64,000 bases of DNA from Iris pallida (lineage: Eukaryota > Streptophyta > Magnoliopsida > Asparagales > Iridaceae), in assembly GCA_029216955.1 (NCBI GenBank), contig JANAVB010044017.1:5693029-5757028 (forward strand), read 5' to 3'. The notes under the pieces were generated by a model. The model was not told where the DNA came from. It worked only from the letters and a program-made list of their open reading frames with translations, and did no database searches. The translations under genes and the position numbers were made by a program. Position 1 is the stretch's first letter. The number at the start of each line of letters is the position of its first letter. Of the stretch, positions 57,065 to 64,000 are shown piece after piece.

Positions 57065-58578
57065 AGACCAGAGATACGATTTTCTGGAAGAAGGCGATTG
57101 ACAATGAAATTGATTCCATCACCTCAAATAACACTTGGGTGTTGGTTGATCTTCCTGAAGGATCGAAACCCATCGGATGCAAATGGATCTTCAAGAAGAA
57201 GATGAAAGCAGACGGAACTATTGACAAGTTCAAGGCTAGGTTGGTAGCCAAGGGATTTTCTCAGAAGCAGGGAATTGACTACTTTGACAGATATGCTCCA
57301 GTAGCCTGGATGACCACCATCAGAATGTTGATTGCTCTCGCATCAATATTTAAGATGGTGATACATCAGATGGATGTGAATACGACTTTCCTAAATGGCG
57401 AGCTGACCGAAGAGATTTACATGCAACAGCCAGAGGGATTTGTCATCAGAGGTCTTGAAGACAAAGTTTGCAAGTTGGTGAAATCCTTATACGGTCTTAA
57501 ACAGGCTCCCAAGATGTGGCATAAGAAATTTGACAAAGTTATAAGGTCAAATGGCTACATGGTCAGCGATACGGACAAGTGTGTTTACACGAAGTTCGCT
57601 GATGGAAGAGGTGTGATCGTTTGTCTGTACGTGGACGACATGCTTATCCAAGGTACAGATATTAGATGTGTCACAGAGACAAAGAAATTCATCTCAAGCA
57701 AGTTCAGTATGAAGGACTTGGGGGAAGCTGATGTGATCTTAGGGATCAAGATCATCCGGACAGACACTGGACTAGCGCTGTCACAGTCTCATTATATTGA
57801 GAAAATGATCACTCGTTATGGATATCGGGATCTTCCAGGGATTGATACGCCGTACAGGTGTGATCTGAAGCTGAAGCCTAATTCAGGGGAAAGCGTCAGG
57901 CAGCTGGAGTATGCAAGCGTAATCAGAAGTTTGATGTATGCTACTACTGCCACAAGGCCTGACATAGCTTTCGCCGTGGGAATGCTGAGTCATTTTACGA
58001 GCAATCTAGGTGTTGAACACTGGAAAGCTGTGGAACGGGTTATGAGATATCTCAAGAAGACTCAGACATATGCACTGTACTACAGCAGAGATCCGTCGGT
58101 AGTGGAAGGCTTCAGTGATGCCAGTTGGTGCTCAGAGGTGGAGAGCGAGAGGTCCACAGGTGGATACATTTTTACAATGGGTGGAGCTGCTATATCGTGG
58201 AAGTCGAAGAAGCATACTATGCTCTCGCGGTCATCCATAGAATCTGAGTTCTTTGCACTTGATACCGCAGCCGAGGAAGCAGAATGGCTTCGGGAGCTCA
58301 TGTATGATCTTTCAGTGGTTGGGGCGCAAATACCGGCGATACCGATATACTGCGACAACCAGGCGACTGCGGCGGTGGCATCAAATGACCTTTTCAACGG
58401 GAAGAAAAGGACTGTGCAGTTGAAGCACAGGGTAGTACACGATCTTATCAAGAGAGGTGTTATTGCAGTAATTGATGTTCGGAGTCAGGAGAACCTGGCG
58501 GATCCGTTCACCAAGGGCCTCAAGCGCCAGCTGGTCGATGACACAGCTTGTAAAATGGGCTTGAAGGCATTCTGATAT
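57028..58578 (+). pseudogene. Copia reverse transcriptase and RNase H
   Basis: A 515-residue frame uninterrupted to the natural stop. RT has WKKAIDNEI, GCKWIFKKKMKADG, the first Asp in HQMDVNTTFLNGEL (D116) and CLYVDDMLIQG (Asp 203/204). RNase H has GFSDASWCSE (D364), SSIESEF and YCDNQATAAV (D443). It ends with LADPFTKGL. All catalytic residues are present, so this part decayed least. The start of RT lies just upstream, beyond the frameshift. Confidence 0.92.
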
Positions 58579-58849
58579 TGTATTATTGTATTCCTACCAT
58601 AAAGTTTTATGCTATTAGTTCAAAGATTTATCTACTAGGCATCTAGCTTTTGGTTCAAGGGAGGACCACTAATCGGAAGAATATCAGGAACGGTGGGTAC
58701 ATGTTCTATTGGGCATAGAGAGGTTACGGACCTATAACCACTGTTGTCTACTGTTGTTTTTTGCGGAAAACAGGTCCTGTGGGAGGTTGGCTTAAATGCC
58801 TTAATGAGTTCTCAGGCATTTGGAATGTCTGGTATGCTTTACAGGAAGC

Positions 58850-59320
58850 ATGGTAGCACAGCACTATAAGGAGTGTGACTCCATGCTATGTGTGGCGGTG
58901 ACTCCACCATGAGGTTTTCGAAGGAGGTAAAGCCTCGGCTATGTTAGCTAAGTCACAGCGGCATAGCACCGCAAATAGGCAGTTGGCCTAATGATGTATA
59001 TTGAATTAAAGAGGGATGTAGTCAGCACTACAAAGAGGAGGTGTTCCTCATGTTACGGGTGGCACGACACCACAATGAGGTAAACCCGGCTAGGGATAAA
59101 GCCTCGGCCTTGCAAGCCATGTCGTAGCGGCATAACACCGCACAGAAGCGTAAGGCTTCATGCTGGGTAGTTTGGCACTACAAAGGGGCTAGACCTCATG
59201 CTACGGGTAGTATGACACTACGATGAGGTTCCCGGTGATTCGGGGTAAGGTCATCGGCTTAAGGCCATGTCATAGCGGCGTAGGACCGCAAAGAAAGCGT
59301 TGGACGCTTCATGCCATGTC
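58850..59320 (+). repeat. Three hairpin-rich repeats in copia 3' UTR
   Basis: Three imperfect units (roughly 58860-58985, 59020-59160 and 59170-59310), each with CATG(C/T)TA(C/T)GGGT or a variant, CCACRATGAGGT and GTCRTAGCGGCATARCACCGC. Each unit has CCTCAT...ATGAGG complementary ends and an internal stem such as GTAGTATGACACTAC. No ORF spans them. Confidence 0.75.
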
Positions 59321-59642
59321 TCTTTAATAAAGAACTCACCTATAGTGTATGGACAAAGAGATATCAGGCCGTCTCTTGAGGGTAAACTTGTAGACGCCCA
59401 ATATTATACACTGAAACCAGGCTGGCACACGACCTTAAATGTGCAGCCAGAAGTACATGTAACTACATTATGTGAGTGGAAAGAATTTCAGCTATGATAC
59501 AGAATTCAAGGTTTAGTCCATTCTTGTATTATAGTTTGATTTTTGACTCACGTGGGAAGATTCAAGTCTTAAGTGGCATCTATCCTAAAAGCATAATGGA
59601 CAGTTACTGTGGGGAACACTCGTACTCATATATATAGAGATA

Positions 59643-59652
59643 TGTGGGGGAT
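59643..59652 (+). other. Copia polypurine tract
   Basis: TGTGGGGGAT directly precedes the 3' LTR start TGTTGGG. Confidence 0.85.
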
Positions 59653-60941
59653 TGTTGGGTTTTTAGCCTTTAGTTTTGGTTTTTAGTCCCACATCGGCTA
59701 GAAAGGAATGTGTATCTCCATATATATGAGTTTTTGCTCTTTATGGAGATGCACATGTAGTGCACATGGGTGTGTGCCATGTGGGATTAATTATAAATGG
59801 TATAAAGGCTTAATCAACAATTAAGAAGCTGTAAGCTTTTTGCTCTTGGAAATTTATATCCATGGAGCTAAGCTCCGTAGGAGCTTAGCGACTCGGACTC
59901 GGACTCGGACTCGGACTCGGACTCGGGCTCGGGCTCGGACTCGGGCTCAAGGGCTCATGAGGCGTAATGTGGCATTTTGTTGGCACACTTTGCACTTAGC
60001 ACGTCAGCATCGTCGCTAGGCGCATAGTGCACTTAAGTTGCGCTCGTTGCGCGAGCCACTTGCGCGACCACGTTGCACGGCCCGTTACGCGAGCCCAGTT
60101 ATGCTGGCCCAGTTACGCAGCCCAGTACGCAGCCCAGTACGCCCAGTACGCGAAGTGTACGCAGCGTACGCAGCGTGCGTAGAGTGCGCAGTGTGCGTAG
60201 CGTATGCAGTGTACGTAGAGTGCGTATGTGCGTATGGCTGGCTGCATATTAGAGCGAGAACAGTTGTAGCAGTTGCTGCACGTTCAGGAGTGGTTCAGCC
60301 ACTACCCTAAAGTTCAGGCAACTGCTTGGCAACCGCCCCGTGGGCTATATATGCAGGTTCTCTCCTCTCTTTCAGTGTTGGAGAAATCAAAATTCCAAGG
60401 AGAAAACTCTAAGTGTTCTTTAACACAACAGAGTAGTGAGCGTATTTTTTAACATAAACACTAGTACTTTTTAGTACGCGTGGGTTCTGTTACTTCAGAA
60501 ACAGAGAGAGAAGAGTAGAGCCATTGCTAGAGGAGTTCGCCGTCTTCCGAGGAGTCAGAAGAGCATGAGTGTTCCAAGGTTTTCCGTCAACTTTGCTGGT
60601 TCCTGGAAGCTATTCGCAGAGGGCGTATAAAGCTTTGAGCAACGGTGATTATTCATCCCAGCATTTCCATCTCTCGTCTGTCATCCTTCTGTTGCCTTTA
60701 GCAGTTCTGTCAGTATCTTCTTTTTAGAAGGCACTACTGCTAGTTTGCTACGATCACGAAAATCTCTTTAGATTATTCGTGAATTACGATATCTTTTTAG
60801 ATCTCGTAATTTGCAGAATCCTTCTGGATCTCTGTTGTAAAATCTTCTTTAAGGAATTGCATTTGAAACATTATCTTCACAACTGTTTCAGTTTCTGTAT
60901 TTTCCATCGAAAAGCGTACCCCGGCGTTCCCGGCAATAACA
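59653..60941 (+). repeat. Copia 3' LTR (1289 bp)
   Basis: Partner of 53444-54625 with a few percent base differences, a longer (CTCGGR)n array (59891-59948, about ten units against six to seven) and an extra ~52-base block near 59983-60034. Confidence 0.96.
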
Positions 60942-60946
60942 TGTGC

Positions 60947-61301
60947 CACCATCCATGAGTCTCTGGATCTCCGGAGGAAGTCTTCCTCTAAGCTGGGGTG
61001 CAGCAACAAATGCTTCCCGTCGATGACTCCGACGGCAATCGGGCCGACGAACTTCATCCCGGTCATCGTCTGCCGAACGACATCGACCTGGGGCGGGAAT
61101 AGGAGAACTTGCCAATCAATGCAAATTTGAGCGGGATACGAAGGACATCGATCGCAGCTGCAGAAAAAGGAACTGCCAGAGCCCCTTCGAAAAAAGAGGA
61201 CGTGTAGCCGAGGTCCTGACGGACACCCCGACTGAGAGCCTGCGGCACCCTGGGGGATGGCCCGGTGAGACACCTCCGCGAACGATCGAAGGTTTGGGGT
61301 G
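60947..61301 (-). pseudogene. LINE-3 ORF1, N-terminal part
   Basis: On the minus strand, FEGALAVPFSAAAIDVLRIP and KFALIGKFSY correspond to the start of the DUF4283-type ORF1 domain. VGVIDGKHLLLHPSLEEDF and RDSWMVAH correspond to its middle. The second block is in another frame. The domain continues beyond the copia insertion with MRVFQW (near 53430). GGGTG at 61297-61301 is the solo-LTR target duplication. Confidence 0.8.
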
Positions 61302-62045
61302 TGTCACCCCCATTTCCTGTATTTCGTATTTATACTCGTAATTTGATTTTGGCACGTATTTTATTTTCTCGACTTGTGGATTCGGGTTCTCGTAAATGGG
61401 TTTTGGACCATGGCTTGGTTTTATTTTGTGGAGTTGGTTTGGTTCTTCATGAGTGGAACACCTTAGCCTATTCTCCCCCTCCATTCCATCACAACCACCC
61501 TCATTAAAACCTACCAACCTTTTCTCTCTCCTCCATAACTCCATTAATTTCTTTCAACTTCTTCTTCTTCCTTCTTCCACACAACTCCCCAACCCATAGG
61601 CAAGTGCACCTTGCCATCAAATAAGCACCACTTTTTATTTGTCCATTAACTAGATTAGGCCATGAAAAACAACTTTAGAACTTGACATTTTGTGATTTGG
61701 AGCTTTCATTCTTCTAGATCTAGGTTTTAATCATTTTCGAAAATCCTTGGTTTTGATCAATTAAACTTTGATTTTTGCTTGTTTTGATGCTTCCATGTGG
61801 AAGAGAATTCTATTTTACTCAAGTTAGAACTTTGAAAATCTAGATTTGGTTTTGATTTGACAAAGTTATGAAGAATTGAAGTTCTTGGTGTTCTTGGACC
61901 TGCTCTCGGCCAGGAAGAACATCCCTCTGCCTTGCGCTCTTTAGCGCATGGCCGATTGCGCACCCCCGGCCTGTGCTTTTTAGCGTAGGGCCGATTGCGC
62001 ATGACCTCAGCCAGTGCTTTGCGCTGTGCTGGATTGCGCTGGCGC

Positions 62046-62250
62046 AAGCCATCCATGCGCAAGCCAGCCATGCGCAAAGTAACCCCTGCGCAATCCACCC
62101 ATGCGCAGTTGACTTCTGCGCAGTCTGTTCCTGCGCAATCCACCCATACGCAGTTCACTTCTGCGCAGTCTGTTCATGCGCAATCTGCCCCTGTGCCCTG
62201 TGCCCCTGCGCACTTGGCACCCTGCGCAACTGACACCTGCGCAATCCAAC
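62046..62250. repeat. 15-bp minisatellite in the solo LTR
   Basis: About 13 units beginning TGCGCA, such as TGCGCAATCCACCCA and TGCGCAGTCTGTTCC, arranged in a partly higher-order pattern. The position in the LTR corresponds to the 16-bp array of gypsy-2. Confidence 0.9.
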
Positions 62251-62459
62251 TCCCTGACCCCTTGCGCAATCCATTGGCTTTTGGAGTTTTGGTTATTTCT
62301 TTAAGCTTGGCTCTTCTATAGTCCTATATATATTGGTATTTTATTAGATATTTTACGTCCATTTTATATACTTACGCCTTTTGTCATGAACTTGATTTTA
62401 CTTAATATGTTTTGAATGACTATTGTACATGGCATGGCATGACAAGGAACTAGCATAAC

Positions 62460-62625
62460 ACGACAGTGACCCGCAGTGGTGCACTCCTGACATGACCAAC
62501 CTGACTTGATAGTGGCCCGTAGTGGCGCACTCCTGACAGTACCCTGACATGATTTATCTTGATAACTTGATAGTGGCCGTGGCGGCGCACTCCTGACTTG
62601 ACTTGACTTGACTTGACTTGCCTTG
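62460..62625. repeat. Three-copy ~55-bp repeat and (TTGAC)n in the solo LTR
   Basis: Units near 62466, 62511 and 62570 each contain AGTGGCCCG(T/C)AGTGG-like sequence and GCACTCCTGAC. They are followed by about five TTGAC units (62597-62622). Counterparts in gypsy-2 LTRs occur once (40240) and twice (47678, 47731). Confidence 0.8.
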
Positions 62626-63912
62626 ACACCGTGGGTGCTCCTGCTTGCTTGCTTGTACAATCCACTTGTCTTGTCTTGCATCATGTCTAGGACGTGACTT
62701 CCTGGGTACCACGGCCAGGGACTCGCGCTAAATTTAATTAGGCGAATGATTAGATCAAACTAGAACATGGAGAATTCCCAGTCACAGGCAATCTCATTAT
62801 CTGGACGCTTTAATGGACTTGTAGCTTGCCGACGAGTAGAGCACATTTCCAGCACACTGTCATGTGTTGCACCCTCTAAGTCACCTAAGGGTACATTTGT
62901 CTCCCGGGCAATGTACCCACCTATAACTCTTAACCCGCGGAAGGATAACTGGATGGTCTGCAGGGCTTGGGACTGGAATTCTTACTTGCATCTTGTTAGT
63001 AATTAGGTTTGTGATAACCCTAGTTAGTTAAAGTAGTAAGCCGTAGTACTTGCTTGGCCGATTGTAAATGAATGGTGTCCAGCTCTGTCTAAGTCTTGTC
63101 TAGCCCCTGTACCTGGAACTCTTGATCATGATTGTTTTACTTATCTCTAACGATAAATGGGTAGAGACAGTGAGCTATTCAGGCGAAGGGGTACAATCCC
63201 GGTCCTTGTTTGGTTTAAGGATTGTAACCTGGCTCCCGCAATGGTTCCACGTCCCTAGTCGTTTATCGCCCTGTGTACTTTACTACTTGTACTTCTTTTA
63301 TTCTTTATGTTCTGATATGCTGGCTTTTGTTCTTATTTGTGGCCTCCTTGTGGCACTTGCTCTTTCTGGGGTTTGACCCAGCTGGTTTTGTATGGCCAGA
63401 TTTTGGAGCAGCTCCCGAGGATCTACCAAGCTTCCAGTCCAATGGTGACAACTAGACGGAACCCGGGCCAAGTGTGGGTTTTCCTTTTTGATTCACCCAC
63501 TTATATGTAAATTTATTCTTTTGAGGCATTTAGCCGACGAGCACCTGTTAGCTCGATGCATTTACTTACTGTCTGCCTACGGGCTGTAAACATGATTGAC
63601 AAATCCTAGGGTTGATCATGTATGACTGAACTCTTACTAGTCTTGTCATTTTGTACGACTAGCTTCATGATCATCCAATATGTAATATTTGGGACGCCTT
63701 ATATATATATTGATGCTCTAATATCTTGTAACTCTGTTAATTGCTTGAGATTGAGACAATAGGCTTGACCTTAAGAGACTGCTGGCTTGTAGTAAACCCC
63801 CATATCTAGACAGCCGTGACCGTATAGTTGAGATGTATTCTATTTCAATATACGTAGCTGGCTATGTCTGCCCCCGCTCTCCAGTATTCTGGTTCTGGGG
63901 CGTGACAGGGTG

Positions 63913-64000
63913 GTGCGGCCGTACCAACGAGAGGAGGGCGGGGGGGAGGGGATGGGCGATTGGTGAGAAGATCGCCATCGGCCGGAGAGGTGGAGGGGGG
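63913..64000 (-). other. LINE-3 5' leader, cut by window edge
   Basis: GC-rich sequence directly after the solo LTR, in line with the GC-rich 5' leader of LINE-1. It would be the upstream part of LINE-3 on the minus strand. The assignment rests on position and composition only. Confidence 0.45.

Larger units (their letters stand above)
53444..60941 (+). mobile_element. Ty1/copia retrotransposon inserted in LINE-3
   Basis: LTRs 53444-54625 and 59653-60941 start TGTTGGGTTTTTAGCC and end GGCAATAACA. The target duplication TGTGC flanks both sides (53439-53443 and 60942-60946). The coding order gag, protease, integrase, RT, RNase H is that of Ty1/copia. A TGTGGGGGAT polypurine tract precedes the 3' LTR. 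Three coding lesions make it non-autonomous. The LINE-3 ORF1 reading continues across the insertion when the element is removed. Confidence 0.96.
61302..63907 (+). mobile_element. Solo LTR of the gypsy-2 family
   Basis: It starts TGTCACCCCC and ends GGTTCTGGGGCGTGACA, the complement of the gypsy-2 LTR as it appears at 38809. It therefore has opposite window orientation to gypsy-2. GGGTG duplications lie on both sides (61297-61301 and 63908-63912). It is 2606 bases long with no internal region, the product of LTR-LTR recombination. ORFs inside (for example 61973-62233) are minisatellite artefacts. Confidence 0.95.

Noticed and set aside
60797..61273. 158-residue minus-strand ORF as a host gene
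   Set aside because: Its recognisable part is a LINE ORF1 DUF4283-type segment, and the rest runs into the copia LTR.

Overview
This is a gene-poor window from a plant nuclear genome. It is built almost entirely from nested transposable elements. The plant assignment rests on the element types: LINEs whose ORF1 has a DUF4283-like domain and a CCHC knuckle and whose ORF2 has a zf-RVT region, a CACTA element with a TNP2-type transposase, a chromodomain Ty3/gypsy element of Tekay/Del type, a Ty3/gypsy element with a second RNase H (Tat type), and a Ty1/copia element. I found no convincing host protein gene, tRNA or rRNA gene. I cannot name the species. The setting looks like pericentromeric or interstitial heterochromatin.

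Layout. 1-6380: LTR and polypurine-tract remnants of several chromodomain-type gypsy families, separated by long (TA)n tracts. 6380-12872: a nearly full-length LINE (LINE-1, + strand) with an open ORF1, a broken ORF2 and a (TA)n tail. 12873-15174: a second copy of the LTR-like sequence (family A) that opens the window. 15190-17811: a 5'-truncated LINE of the same family (LINE-2) with a 227-bp internal tandem duplication. 17902-50616: a third, diverged family A sequence split by two insertions: a CACTA transposon (18240-23506) and a Tat-like gypsy element on the minus strand (gypsy-1, 25091-49823). Gypsy-1 itself carries a Tekay/Del-like element in its 5' LTR (gypsy-2, 38809-48873). 50617-64000: a third LINE on the minus strand (LINE-3), broken by a rearranged gypsy fragment (50913-52205), a copia element (53444-60941) and a solo LTR of the gypsy-2 family (61302-63907).

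Four insertions have matching target-site duplications read directly from the sequence: gypsy-1 (GTATG), gypsy-2 (ACAAG), copia (TGTGC) and the solo LTR (GGGTG). For gypsy-2 the empty site is preserved in the other LTR of gypsy-1. Relative order: gypsy-2 is younger than gypsy-1, gypsy-1 is younger than the family A sequence, and copia and the solo LTR are younger than LINE-3. All polyproteins carry stops or frameshifts, so no element here looks autonomous.

The most interesting object lies at 27434-28494 inside gypsy-1. It is an antisense gene-like unit opposite to gag-pol, with a TGACGTCA box, a TATA box, a protein-like reading of roughly 230 residues in several frames, a splice-acceptor-like site, a cluster of five psi-K-x-E (SUMO-consensus-like) motifs, and two AATAAA signals. 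Six copies of a short conserved motif separate it from the end of pol.
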